Shown: positions 53,028-61,718 of the stretch, one piece after another | How positions within the stretch are numbered: the first letter of the stretch is position 1 | Layout: each line of letters begins with the position of its first letter | Assembly: GCA_024235635.1 (NCBI GenBank) | Contig: JACKMA010000005.1 | Location: 62,001-126,000, forward strand | Direction: 5' to 3' | Length of the DNA stretch: 64,000 nucleotides | Origin: Zoogloeaceae bacterium | Lineage (GTDB): Bacteria; Pseudomonadota; Gammaproteobacteria; Burkholderiales; Rhodocyclaceae | Notes under the pieces: model-generated | What the model was told of the DNA's origin: nothing | Database searches by the model: none | Seen by the model: only the letters and a program-made list of their open reading frames with translations | Made by a program: the position numbers and the translations under genes

Positions 53028-53254
53028 GCAGCGGGCAGGTCCACTTCGCGTTCGTCGGCGCGCCACGCGGCGTAGCGCAGCGCCTGAAGGATGTCTTCGC
53101 GCTCCAGGTACGGATAGTCGGCAAGGACGTCGTCGATGCCGTGACCGGCGCCGATCTGACCGACGATCATTCCGACCGTCACGCGCAGGCCTCTAATACA
53201 GGCCTTGCCGCCCATCACTTCCGGATTCTGGGTGATGCGATCGAGATCCTGCAT
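53024..53254 (-). CDS. DUF433 antitoxin
   Basis: 76 residues. The DUF433 signature is clear: ITQNPEVMGGKACIRGLRVTVGMIVGQIGAG and VLADYPYLEREDILQALRYAAW. It precedes and overlaps the DUF5615 toxin gene, forming a VapBC-like toxin-antitoxin module. Antitoxins of this type usually also repress their own operon. Confidence 0.9.
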   Translation of the reverse strand: MQDLDRITQNPEVMGGKACIRGLRVTVGMIVGQIGAGHGIDDVLADYPYLEREDILQALRYAAWRADEREVDLPAA

Positions 53255-53376
53255 CGCGTGCTCCTTTTGCGGTGTGCTGCGGCCGAACCGAACGATTGGT
53301 GGCGCGGGCGAATCGCGATCCGCCCGCGCAGTGGTTCTAGCTTAGCGAGAGACACACCTTGGGCGCCAGAATTCCC

Positions 53377-56241
53377 TCACCCACAAGTCCCCACCGCCCC
53401 ACAAGCCGTACAAAAATCACACCCGTCCTTGCGGATCACCGAGTGGTTCCCGCATTCGTTGCACAGCCCGCCCTGCATCAGCTTGGGCTCGTTGGCGTCG
53501 CGGGGCACTTCGAGGATGCCCATCTCGCGCATCGGGTAGCCCTTGTCGTCGAGCACGCCGAGCATCGCGTAGCGGTGGATGATGAGCTGCGCCATGTAGG
53601 CCACGGTGGAGGGCCAGTTCTGCTGCTTGCGGCTGCCGGGCACGAAGGCCATGAAGTCGCCCAGCGGTTCCGGGTAGTTCAGCAGCTTCCGGAGCTTCAT
53701 GCCGATCCAGGCCGGGTCCATGACCCGCATGTCGAGGGACAGGATGCGGGTCAGGCCGTCGAGTGCGCGCGGGTAGTTGCCGGACAGCCACACCGAGTAG
53801 GGGCGGGTGACGCCGTCGGGCAGGGTGATCTCCTTGAGGCCCAGCACGAACTCCTCGCCGGTGGCCGGGTTGCTGATGTCGACGGTCCAGGACAGGGTGC
53901 CGTCGGTGCCGGTCTTGGGCTCGTCGCGGGTGAACATGGTGTCGATCACCGGGGTGTCGCCTTCGCGGTCGAGCGCGTCGAGCTTCTCGCAGCGGTAGCG
54001 CACCACCTGGGCAAAGCCGGAGACCACGCCCGGCACCAGCTTCTTCTCACCATGGGGCGGCAGGCGCATCTCGAAGGATTTCTCGCCAACGGTCTTGGCC
54101 AGGGTGTCGAGCTTCAACTTGAGCCAGGCCGGGTCGTTGGCGCGCATGTCCATCGACAGGGTCTTGGCGACCGCGCCGAGGCCGCGCGGCTGGTCGGCGC
54201 CGTTCACCCAGACCTCGAACGGGAAGTCGCCGGTTCCCTCGGGGCCTTCCATCTGGCCGACGAACAGCGCGAACTCGCCGGCCGGGGTGGCCAGCATGTA
54301 GGTCCAGGCCATGTTGCCGTCGGCCAGGTCCGGGCGGCCGGGCCAGCGCAGGCTGGACAGCACCGGTGCCGGCAGGCTCTTGATCGACAGCCGCTTGTTG
54401 GCGTCGAGCTCGACGTCGTGGGGCTCCTTCTTGTCCTGCGGCGTCACCGACAGCACCGATCCCAGCACCGAGTTGGGGCGGTAGGTGGCGAGCCCCTTGA
54501 GGCCGGCCTTCCAGGCGGTCAGGTACAGATCCTCGAAGTCCTTGTAGGGGTAGTCTTCCGGCACATTGACGGTCTTCGAGATCGAGGTGTCGATCGACGG
54601 CGCGACTGCGGCCACCATGTTCTTGTGGGCCTGGGCGGAGATCTCGAGCGCGGTGACGAAGTAGGGCGGCAGTGCGTTGACGTCGCCGCCGCCGTGGCGG
54701 TACAGGCGCCAGGCGTAGTCCTCGACCATGTACTCCTTGAAGGTGCCGTCGGCCATCCGCTTGCGGCGGGTGTAGGTGTAGGAGAACGGCGGCTCGATGC
54801 CGTTCGAGGCGTTGTCGGCGAAGGCCAGCGAGATCGTGCCGGTGGGCGCGATCGACAGCAGGTGCGAGTTGCGGATGCCGTGCTTGCGGATCTGCTCCTT
54901 GACCTCGGCCGGCAGGCGCGAGGCGAAGTTGCCGCCCGACAGATACATGTCGGCGTTGAACAGCGGGAAGGCGCCGCGCTCCTTGGCGAGCTCGACCGAA
55001 GCCAAATAGGCCTGGTCGCGCATGAATTCGGAGATGCGCTTCGCCATGTCGAGCGCTTCCGGGCTGTCGTAGCGCAGCCGCAGCATCATCAGCGCATTGC
55101 CCAGCCCCGTGAAGCCGAGGCCGACGCGGCGCTTCGAGGCGGCCTCTTCCTGCTGCTGCGGCAGCGGCCAGTGGGTGGCGTCGAGCACGTTGTCGAGCAT
55201 ACGCACCGAGGTGGCGACGTTCCTGGCGAACGCCGGGAAGTCGAAGGCGGCCTTGTCGGTGAAGGCCTCGCGCACGAACAGGGTCAGGTTGATCGAGCCC
55301 AGGCAGCAGCAGCCGTAGGGCGGCAGCGGCTGCTCGGCGCAGGGGTTGGTGGCCTCGATGGTCTCGCAGTAGTAGAGGTTGTTGTCGCGGTTGATGCGGT
55401 CGAGGAACAGGATGCCGGGCTCGGCGTGGTCGTAGGTGGATTTCATCACCTGGTCCCACAGCTCGCGGGCGCGCACCTTGCGATACACCCACAGGCCGTC
55501 CTCGCGGGAGTAGGCGCCGGCCTCCTTGACCTCGTCGGTGGGTTCGGACTTGTGCACCAGCTCGACCTCGCCGTCGTCCTCGACCGCCCGCATGAAGGCG
55601 TCGGTGACACCGATCGAGATGTTGAAGTTCGACAGGTCGCCGGCGTCCTTGGCGTGCACGAACTCCTCGATGTCCGGATGGTCGCAGCGCAGCACGCCCA
55701 TCTGCGCGCCGCGCCGTGCGCCGGCCGACTCCACCGTCTCGCAGGAGCGGTCGAACACCCGCATGTACGACACCGGGCCGGAGGCGTTCGACTGGGTACC
55801 CTTGACCACCGCGCCCTTGGGCCGGATGCTCGAGAAGTCGTAGCCGACGCCGCCGCCGCGGCGCATGGTCTCGGCGGCCTGGGCGAGCGCGGTGTAGATG
55901 CCGGGGCGGCCGTCGATCGACTCGGTCACCGAGTCGCCCACCGGCTGCACGAAGCAGTTGATCAGCGTCGCCTGCAGCTTGGTGCCGGCGGCCGAGTTGA
56001 TCCGCCCGGCCGGCACGAAGCCGTGCTCCTGGGCTTCCAGGAAACGCGCCTCCCACTGGCTGCGCTTGTCCTCGTCCTCGATCGCGGCCAGCGCCCGGGC
56101 CACCCGGGTGCGCACCTCGGCGATGCTCTTCTCGTTGCCCTTGGCATATTTTTCGATCAATACCTCGCCCGAGATCTCCTGGGCTTCGAGGGTGCTGGCA
56201 TCGGCCTTGATGGCTCCGTGCTGGTGGACGCTTGTGCTCAT
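53377..56241 (-). CDS. nrdJ: Adenosylcobalamin-dependent (class II) ribonucleotide reductase
   Basis: 954 residues; makes deoxyribonucleotides using adenosylcobalamin, active with or without oxygen. Landmarks: LINCFVQPVGDS with the first redox Cys, GGGVGYDFSSIRPKG in the specificity region, and the radical-site cluster NPCAEQPLPPYGCCCLGS. The C-terminus has paired Cys motifs, CNECGNHSV and CDFCTACGAVGTCG, which shuttle electrons or bind zinc. ATG preceded by GGGAGA. Divergent from the hox operon; no cobalamin riboswitch was seen in the leader. Confidence 0.96.
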   Translation of the reverse strand: MSTSVHQHGAIKADASTLEAQEISGEVLIEKYAKGNEKSIAEVRTRVARALAAIEDEDKRSQWEARFLEAQEHGFVPAGRINSAAGTKLQATLINCFVQPVGDSVTESIDGRPGIYTALAQAAETMRRGGGVGYDFSSIRPKGAVVKGTQSNASGPVSYMRVFDRSCETVESAGARRGAQMGVLRCDHPDIEEFVHAKDAGDLSNFNISIGVTDAFMRAVEDDGEVELVHKSEPTDEVKEAGAYSREDGLWVYRKVRARELWDQVMKSTYDHAEPGILFLDRINRDNNLYYCETIEATNPCAEQPLPPYGCCCLGSINLTLFVREAFTDKAAFDFPAFARNVATSVRMLDNVLDATHWPLPQQQEEAASKRRVGLGFTGLGNALMMLRLRYDSPEALDMAKRISEFMRDQAYLASVELAKERGAFPLFNADMYLSGGNFASRLPAEVKEQIRKHGIRNSHLLSIAPTGTISLAFADNASNGIEPPFSYTYTRRKRMADGTFKEYMVEDYAWRLYRHGGGDVNALPPYFVTALEISAQAHKNMVAAVAPSIDTSISKTVNVPEDYPYKDFEDLYLTAWKAGLKGLATYRPNSVLGSVLSVTPQDKKEPHDVELDANKRLSIKSLPAPVLSSLRWPGRPDLADGNMAWTYMLATPAGEFALFVGQMEGPEGTGDFPFEVWVNGADQPRGLGAVAKTLSMDMRANDPAWLKLKLDTLAKTVGEKSFEMRLPPHGEKKLVPGVVSGFAQVVRYRCEKLDALDREGDTPVIDTMFTRDEPKTGTDGTLSWTVDISNPATGEEFVLGLKEITLPDGVTRPYSVWLSGNYPRALDGLTRILSLDMRVMDPAWIGMKLRKLLNYPEPLGDFMAFVPGSRKQQNWPSTVAYMAQLIIHRYAMLGVLDDKGYPMREMGILEVPRDANEPKLMQGGLCNECGNHSVIRKDGCDFCTACGAVGTCG

Positions 56242-56371
56242 ATGGACGTCGTCTCCCGGTGTCGTCGTTGGTTCGATCGCAGGGCTGCGATCGCCGCTAG
56301 ATTACTCCTGCATGGGGGCAAAAGCAAAGTTTTTAACCGCATAAAAAACAATGACTTATGAAATTTAATAG

Positions 56372-56387
56372 TGGCCTGAGTTTTGCG
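56372..56387 (+). promoter_or_regulatory. Probable sigma-54 promoter of the hox operon
   Basis: TGGCCTGAGTTTTGCG has GG and GC exactly 10 bases apart and 9 of 12 informative positions of the -24/-12 consensus. Predicted start near 56398. Hydrogenase operons in Ralstonia use sigma-54 with HoxA (known), which supports the call. Confidence 0.6.
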
Positions 56388-56388
56388 T

Positions 56389-56408
56389 TGCTACTACATC
56401 TAGTAGCA
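56389..56408. promoter_or_regulatory. Palindromic operator-like site
   Basis: TGCTACTACATCTAGTAGCA: 8-bp arms, exact inverted repeats around CATC. It begins just after the -12 element and spans the predicted transcription start, a position suited to repression. It occurs once in this region; binding protein unknown. Confidence 0.55.
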
Positions 56409-56612
56409 CAGATGTCGTCACCCGAACGCGTCATTTCATGACAAATCAGAGGCTTGCCGGCGCCCCTTCGCGACGTTGGACAGGCTTTTTGCGGCTGCTG
56501 TGCGACGACGACCGGCGAGGCGCATCGACAGCGCCTTTGATCTGGATCGAAAATGTCACCGGCAAGCTGATGCACGATCAAGCCGACGAATACGACCCGG
56601 CGGGAGGACACG

Positions 56613-58412
56613 ATGCCGCGCAGTGCCGCACTCGAAGCGGAATTGGCCATGCAGGCCTGCGGCCGGCGGCCGGAGCACCTGCTGCAGATGCTGATCCGGT
56701 TGCAGGAGGTGTTCGGTCATCTGCCGCCGGAAGCGCTGACCCGGCTCGCCGCCGTCCTCGGCCTGCCGCGGGCGCGCATCGAGGGGGTGGCCGGCTTCTA
56801 CAGTTTCCTGCACACCCGTCCGGTCGGCCGCTACCGGCTGCTGTTCCCGGACAACATCATCGACCGCATGCTGGGCGTGCCGCGGCTGATGGATCGCATC
56901 TGCCGCAACCTGTGGATCGAGCCCGGCCTGCTGTCCGAGGACGGCCTGGTCAGCGCCGACACCACCTCGTGCATCGGCATGGGTGACCAGGGGCCATCGA
57001 TGCTGGTCAATGGCCGCAGCCTGACCGCCCTCGACGACGCCCGTGCCGACGCCCTGTGCGAGCGCATCCGCGCCGGCGAGCCGCTGTCGGCGTGGCCGGC
57101 CGAGTGGTTCGCGGTGGCCGACAACATCCGCCGTCGCGACATGCTGCTGTCGGCGCCGCCGGTCCCCGGCGAGGCCCTGGCCGCGGCCCAGGCCCGCGGC
57201 CGCGCGGCCTGGCTCGACGAGATGCATGCGTCGGGCCTGCGCGGGCGCGGCGGCGCCGGCTTTGCCACCGCGCGCAAGTGGCAGGCCTGCCGCGACGCCG
57301 CCGGCGAGCGCCGGGTGGTGGTGTGCAACGCCGACGAGGGCGAGCCCGGCACCTTCAAGGACCGGGTGCTGCTGACCCGGATGGCCGACGCCGTGTTCGA
57401 GGGCATGACGCTGGCCGCCTGGGCGGTCGGCGCCGACCAGGGCTTCCTCTACCTGCGCGGCGAGTACCGCTACCTGCGGGCGCCGCTGCAGGCGGTGCTC
57501 GAGGCGCGGCGCTCGGCCGGCCTGCTCGGCCACCACATCCGCGGCGTCGATGGCTTCGACTTCGACATCGAGATCCACCTCGGCGCCGGTGCCTACGTCT
57601 GCGGAGAGGAGAGCGCGCTGCTCGAATCCCTCGAGGGCCGGCGCGGCACGCCGCGCATCCGCCCGCCGTTCCCGGTCACCCACGGCTATCTCGGCCGGCC
57701 GACCGTGGTCAACAACGTCGAGACCCTGGCCGCCTGCTGCCTGGTCGCGATCCACGGCGGCGCCTGGTTCGCCGGCCACGGCAGCGCCGCCTCCAGCGGC
57801 AGCAAGCTGCTGTCGGTGTCCGGCGACGTCGCCCGGCCCGGGGTCTATGAATACCCGTTCGGCGTCCGCGTGCGCGAGGTGCTGGACGACGCCGGCGCCG
57901 TCGATACGCTGGCGGTTCAGCTCGGCGGCGCGGCCGGCATCATGCTGGCCGAGCACGAGTTCGACCGCCGCATCGGCTTCGAGGACCTGCCCACCGCCGG
58001 CGCGCTGATGGTCTTCGACGGACGCCGGGATCCGTTCGAGGTGGCCGCCAACTTCGTGCGCTTCTTCGCCCACGAGAGCTGCGGCTTCTGCACCCCGTGC
58101 CGGGTCGGCACCCAACTGCTGGCGGGCTATATGGACAAGCTGGCGGCCGGCAACGGCTCGTTCCGAGACCTCGCCGACATCGAGTGGCTCGACCGCCTGC
58201 TGAAGAACGCCAGCCACTGCGGCCTCGGCAGCAGCGCGCCGAACCCGGTGATCGACGGCCTGCGCAACTTCCGGCCGGCCTTCGAGCGGCGCCTGAAGAA
58301 TGCCGACTTCCAGCCGGCCTTCGACCTCGACAAGGCCCTCGAGCGCGCCCGCCAGATGACCGGCCGCGACGATGCCGAGGCCCACCTCGACAACAGCCCG
58401 GAGCGCCCATGA
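56613..58412 (+). CDS. hoxF: NAD-reducing hydrogenase diaphorase subunit HoxF
   Basis: 599 residues; binds NAD+ and FMN and passes electrons between the hydrogenase and NAD. The N-terminal NuoE-like part keeps only one Cys of each pair (C97, C120), with Gly124 (SCIGMGDQ) where a second Cys is usual, so a [2Fe-2S] cluster there is doubtful. The NuoF part has GRGGAGF at 211-217 (nucleotide/FMN site) and [4Fe-4S] Cys at C490, C493, C496 and C536. First gene of the hoxFUYHW operon; stop overlaps hoxU by 4 bases. Confidence 0.95.
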   Translation: MPRSAALEAELAMQACGRRPEHLLQMLIRLQEVFGHLPPEALTRLAAVLGLPRARIEGVAGFYSFLHTRPVGRYRLLFPDNIIDRMLGVPRLMDRICRNLWIEPGLLSEDGLVSADTTSCIGMGDQGPSMLVNGRSLTALDDARADALCERIRAGEPLSAWPAEWFAVADNIRRRDMLLSAPPVPGEALAAAQARGRAAWLDEMHASGLRGRGGAGFATARKWQACRDAAGERRVVVCNADEGEPGTFKDRVLLTRMADAVFEGMTLAAWAVGADQGFLYLRGEYRYLRAPLQAVLEARRSAGLLGHHIRGVDGFDFDIEIHLGAGAYVCGEESALLESLEGRRGTPRIRPPFPVTHGYLGRPTVVNNVETLAACCLVAIHGGAWFAGHGSAASSGSKLLSVSGDVARPGVYEYPFGVRVREVLDDAGAVDTLAVQLGGAAGIMLAEHEFDRRIGFEDLPTAGALMVFDGRRDPFEVAANFVRFFAHESCGFCTPCRVGTQLLAGYMDKLAAGNGSFRDLADIEWLDRLLKNASHCGLGSSAPNPVIDGLRNFRPAFERRLKNADFQPAFDLDKALERARQMTGRDDAEAHLDNSPERP

Positions 58413-59122
58413 TGGAAACTGCCCACTTTCTGCTCGACGGCGTCGCTGTGCCGTTCGCCGAGGGCCAGACCATCCTCGAGGCGGCCCGCGCGGCCGGACG
58501 CTACATCCCGCACCTGTGCTGGCATCCGGACTTTCCGCCACACGGTAGCTGCAAGCTGTGCATCGTCGCGGTCGGCGGCCGCCACCTGTCGGCCTGCGCC
58601 ACGCCGGCGGTCGACGGCGCCGTCGTGGCCAGCGATGTGCCGGAGATCAACGCCGAGCGCCGGGCGCTGTTGCAGATGTTGTTCGTCGAGGGCAACCACT
58701 TCTGCCCGTCGTGCGAGAAGAGCGGGCTGTGCCAGTTGCAGGCGCTGGCGAGCGAGCTGGGCATGACCACGCCGCGCTTCAACCATTTCTACCCGGACCG
58801 CCCGGTCGATGCCTCGCATCCGGACGTGCTGCTCGACTTCAATCGCTGCATCTACTGCGAGCTGTGCGTGCGTGCCTCGCGCGACCAGGACGGCAAGAGC
58901 GTGTTCGCGCTGACCAACCGCGGCATCCACAAGCATCTGGTGGTCAATGCCGAGAGCGGCCGGCTGGGCGACACCGATTTCGCCGCCGACGACGTCGCCG
59001 CCGGCATCTGCCCGGTCGGCGTCATTCTCAGGAAGCGCGTCGGCTTCGCGGTGCCGATCGGCAGCCGAACCTACGACACGCGGCCGATCAGCGCGGTGTC
59101 GATGGATCGGGAGGAGCCATGA
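58409..59122 (+). CDS. hoxU: NAD-reducing hydrogenase diaphorase small subunit HoxU
   Basis: 237 residues, homologous to the N-terminal part of NuoG; carries Fe-S clusters between HoxF and the hydrogenase. A [2Fe-2S] ferredoxin-like domain has C37, C48, C51 and C63. Then come the His-Cys motif in NHFCPSCEKSGLC and two further [4Fe-4S] groups in CIYCELCVRAS and GICPVG. ATG (the first of ATGATG) overlaps the hoxF stop and its own stop overlaps hoxY. Confidence 0.95.
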   Translation: MMETAHFLLDGVAVPFAEGQTILEAARAAGRYIPHLCWHPDFPPHGSCKLCIVAVGGRHLSACATPAVDGAVVASDVPEINAERRALLQMLFVEGNHFCPSCEKSGLCQLQALASELGMTTPRFNHFYPDRPVDASHPDVLLDFNRCIYCELCVRASRDQDGKSVFALTNRGIHKHLVVNAESGRLGDTDFAADDVAAGICPVGVILRKRVGFAVPIGSRTYDTRPISAVSMDREEP

Positions 59123-59664
59123 GCGGGGAGGCCAAGCTGAAGGTGGCGACGGTGTCGCTGGCGGGCTGTTTCGGCTGCCACATGTCGCTGCTCGACATGG
59201 ACGAGCGCATCATCGAGCTGCTCGAACATGTCGAGTTCGAACGTTCGCCGCTGACCGACATCAAGCGCGTCGGCCGCTGCGACATCGGCCTCATCGAGGG
59301 TGGTGTCTGCAACGCCGAGAACGTGCAGGTGCTGCGCGAGTTCCGTCGCTGCTGCCATACGCTGGTGGCGCTCGGCGCCTGCGCGGTCAATGGCGGCCTG
59401 CCGGCCCAGCGCAACCATCTCGACGTCGGCCAGTGCCTGCAGGCGGTGTATCTGTCGCGCCAGGGCCTGGCGGGCGGCCGCGTGCCGGACGACCCGGAGC
59501 TGCCGTTGCCGCTCGACAAGGTGCATCCGGTGCACGAAGTGGTACGCATCGACTACTTCCTGCCCGGCTGCCCGCCGTCGGGCGAGCTGATCTTCACCTT
59601 TCTGTCGGATCTGATCCGCGGCCGCAGCCCGCGCCTCGGCCATCCGGCGCTGCGTTACGACTGA
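59119..59664 (+). CDS. hoxY: NAD-reducing hydrogenase small subunit HoxY
   Basis: 181 residues, short small subunit without a twin-arginine signal, as in cytoplasmic HoxFUYH enzymes. The proximal [4Fe-4S] cluster ligands are in AGCFGCHMSLLD (C17, C20), LGACAVNG and PGCPPSGE. It forms the hydrogenase dimer with HoxH. Starts 4 bases inside hoxU (ATGA) with GAGGAG upstream. Confidence 0.95.
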   Translation: MSGEAKLKVATVSLAGCFGCHMSLLDMDERIIELLEHVEFERSPLTDIKRVGRCDIGLIEGGVCNAENVQVLREFRRCCHTLVALGACAVNGGLPAQRNHLDVGQCLQAVYLSRQGLAGGRVPDDPELPLPLDKVHPVHEVVRIDYFLPGCPPSGELIFTFLSDLIRGRSPRLGHPALRYD

Positions 59665-59679
59665 GCAATCGAGGACGCG

Positions 59680-61149
59680 ATGAGCTTCGAACTGGAAACC
59701 GCCTCCGACCGCGCCGGCCTGCGCCGGGTCGCGATCGACCCGGTGTCGCGGGTCGAGGGCCACGGCAAGGTCACCTTGCTGATCGACGACGCCGGCGATG
59801 TGCAGGAGGCGCGCCTGCACATCGTCGAGTTCCGCGGCTTCGAGGTCTTCATCCAGGGCCGTCCGTACTGGGAGGTGCCGGTGATGGTGCAACGCTTGTG
59901 CGGCATCTGCCCGGTCAGCCACCATCTGGCGGCGAGCAAGGCACTGGACCGGGTGCTCGGCGTGGATCGGCTGACGCCGAGCGCCGACAAGCTGCGCCGG
60001 CTGATGCACTATGGCCAGATCCTGCAGAGCCACGCGCTGCACTTCTTCTACCTGGCCTCGCCCGACCTGCTGTTCGGCTTCGGCTCCGAGCTCGGGCGCA
60101 GGAACATCGTCGGCGTCGCCGCTGCCGAGCCCGACGTCGCGCGCCGCGGCATCGGCCTGCGCCGCTTCGGCCAGCAGGTGATCGAGGCCACCGCCGGCAA
60201 ACGCATCCACGGCACCGGCGCGGTGCCCGGCGGCGTCAATCGTCATCTCGCCGGCGCCGATCGCCAACGCCTCGCCGGCGAATCGGCGACCATCGTCGCC
60301 TGGGCGCGGGACGCGGTGCAGCTGGTGCGCCGGCTGCATGAATCCGATCCGACCCTCTACGACAGCTTCGGCCGCGAGCCGAGCGCGCTGATGAGCCTGG
60401 TGCGGCCCGGCGACGGCGCGCTCGAGCTCTACGACGGCGTGCTGCGGCTGCGCGACGCCGACGGCCGCATCGAACTCGATGGCGTCGGCGACCAGGACTA
60501 CCGCCGCATCATCAGCGAGGAGGTCAAGCCGTGGAGCTACATGAAGTTCCCGTACATGACCCACCTCGGCCCCGAGCGCGGCTGGTACAAGGTCGGGCCG
60601 CTGGCCCGGGTGCAGAACTGCGAGTTCATCCCGACGCCGCTGGCCGAAGCCGAGCGCCGGGCATTCCGCGACTACGCCGGCGGCGCCATCCAGCACGGGC
60701 CGCTGGCCTACCACTGGACGCGGATGATCGAGATGCTGCACGCCGCCGAGCTGATCGACCAGATGCTGGAGGACCCGGACCTCGTCGCCGGCGAGCGCAT
60801 GGCGGACGGCGAGCGCGGCCACGATGGCGTCGGCATCATCGAGGCGCCGCGCGGCACGCTGATCCACCACTACACGGTGGATGACGACGATCTCGTCGAG
60901 TGGTGCAACCTGATCGTCTCCACCACCCACAACAACCAGGCGATGAATGCCGCGGTGCGTCGCGTCGCGCGCGAGCATCTCTCCGGCCGCCCGATCGACG
61001 AAGGCCTGCTGAACCACGTCGAGGTCGCGATCCGGGCCTTCGACCCCTGCCTGTCGTGCGCGACCCATGCCCTCGGGCGGATGCCGCTGGTGATCGAATG
61101 CGTCACTGCCGATGGCCGCCCGCTGCAGACGCTGGTGCGAGACTCATGA
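59680..61149 (+). CDS. hoxH: NAD-reducing [NiFe] hydrogenase large subunit HoxH
   Basis: 489 residues; carries the Ni-Fe active site. L1 motif RLCGICPVSHH with C74 and C77; C-terminal L4 motif DPCLSCATH with C457 and C460. The precursor should be cut after H463, removing a 26-residue tail. 15-base gap after hoxY with GAGGAC before the ATG; its stop overlaps the hoxW start. The accessory hyp genes needed for the Ni-Fe site are not in the window. Confidence 0.96.
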   Translation: MSFELETASDRAGLRRVAIDPVSRVEGHGKVTLLIDDAGDVQEARLHIVEFRGFEVFIQGRPYWEVPVMVQRLCGICPVSHHLAASKALDRVLGVDRLTPSADKLRRLMHYGQILQSHALHFFYLASPDLLFGFGSELGRRNIVGVAAAEPDVARRGIGLRRFGQQVIEATAGKRIHGTGAVPGGVNRHLAGADRQRLAGESATIVAWARDAVQLVRRLHESDPTLYDSFGREPSALMSLVRPGDGALELYDGVLRLRDADGRIELDGVGDQDYRRIISEEVKPWSYMKFPYMTHLGPERGWYKVGPLARVQNCEFIPTPLAEAERRAFRDYAGGAIQHGPLAYHWTRMIEMLHAAELIDQMLEDPDLVAGERMADGERGHDGVGIIEAPRGTLIHHYTVDDDDLVEWCNLIVSTTHNNQAMNAAVRRVAREHLSGRPIDEGLLNHVEVAIRAFDPCLSCATHALGRMPLVIECVTADGRPLQTLVRDS

Positions 61150-61718
61150 TCGCCGCGGCCGAGATCCGTCCCGGGCAGGGCCGAGCCACCGATGCCGCGC
61201 GTCGGGTCGATGCGGCCGCCGCCGTCGGTGGCGGGGGCGCCTGCGAACTGGTGGTGCTCGTCGCCGGCAACCCGGCCCGCGGTGACGACGCCCTCGGCCC
61301 GCTGCTTGCGGAACGGCTGGTGGCGCTGGCGATTCCGGGACTGCGGCTGGTCTGCGACTTCCAGTTCCAGCTCGAACATGCGGTCGAGCTGGCCGGCGCC
61401 CGGCGGGCGCTGTTCATCGATGCCCACCGCAGCCAGCGGGCGCCGGTGTGTCTCACCGAAATCGGGGCCGCGGCCGATTGTGGTCGCGCCTCCCATGCGC
61501 TGACGCCGGCCGAGGTGCTGGCGGTCGCCGACCGCATCGGCGAGCCGCGGCCGCCGGCCTGGCTGCTGTCGCTGCGCGGGGTGGAATTCGGGCTGGGCGA
61601 AGCGCTCGGGCCGTCCGGCCGGCTGGTGCTGGCGTCGGCCTGGGGCGTCCTCAGGGTTCTGATCGCAAATCCGTCGGATGCCGCGTGGCGTGCGATGGCA
61701 GCGCGGCTCGGCCGCTGA
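61146..61718 (+). CDS. hoxW: Hydrogenase maturation protease HoxW
   Basis: 190 residues; endopeptidase that removes the C-terminal tail of HoxH after nickel insertion. The family start VLVAGNPARGDDALGP (Asp47/48) follows an unusual 33-residue Ala/Gly-rich extension, so a later GTG start at 61251 is possible. Metal-site His/Asp residues continue in LFIDAHRS and ASHALTPAEVL. It overlaps hoxH by 4 bases and, at its 3' end, the convergent HDOD gene by 68 bases. Confidence 0.88.
   Translation: MIAAAEIRPGQGRATDAARRVDAAAAVGGGGACELVVLVAGNPARGDDALGPLLAERLVALAIPGLRLVCDFQFQLEHAVELAGARRALFIDAHRSQRAPVCLTEIGAAADCGRASHALTPAEVLAVADRIGEPRPPAWLLSLRGVEFGLGEALGPSGRLVLASAWGVLRVLIANPSDAAWRAMAARLGR

Larger units (their letters stand above)
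56242..56612. promoter_or_regulatory. Divergent control region between nrdJ and the hox operon
   Basis: 371 bases, unusually AT-rich around 56320-56400. It holds the sigma-54-like hox promoter and a perfect 20-base palindrome (listed separately). The nrdJ promoter must read leftwards from here, but no convincing sigma-70 pair or NrdR box was found. Confidence 0.6.

Noticed and set aside
53359..56361. Long plus-strand open frame of about 1000 codons opposite nrdJ
   Set aside because: It is an antisense shadow of the nrdJ gene in GC-rich DNA; composition is His/Gly/Val-rich and no family motif is seen.
56474..56492. Second sigma-54-like element upstream of hoxF (TTGGACAGGCTTTTTGC)
   Set aside because: GG and GC are 11 bases apart instead of 10, so the fit is poorer than the element at 56372.
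56242..56612. Cobalamin riboswitch for nrdJ
   Set aside because: No B12-box-like consensus was found in the leader on the nrdJ strand.
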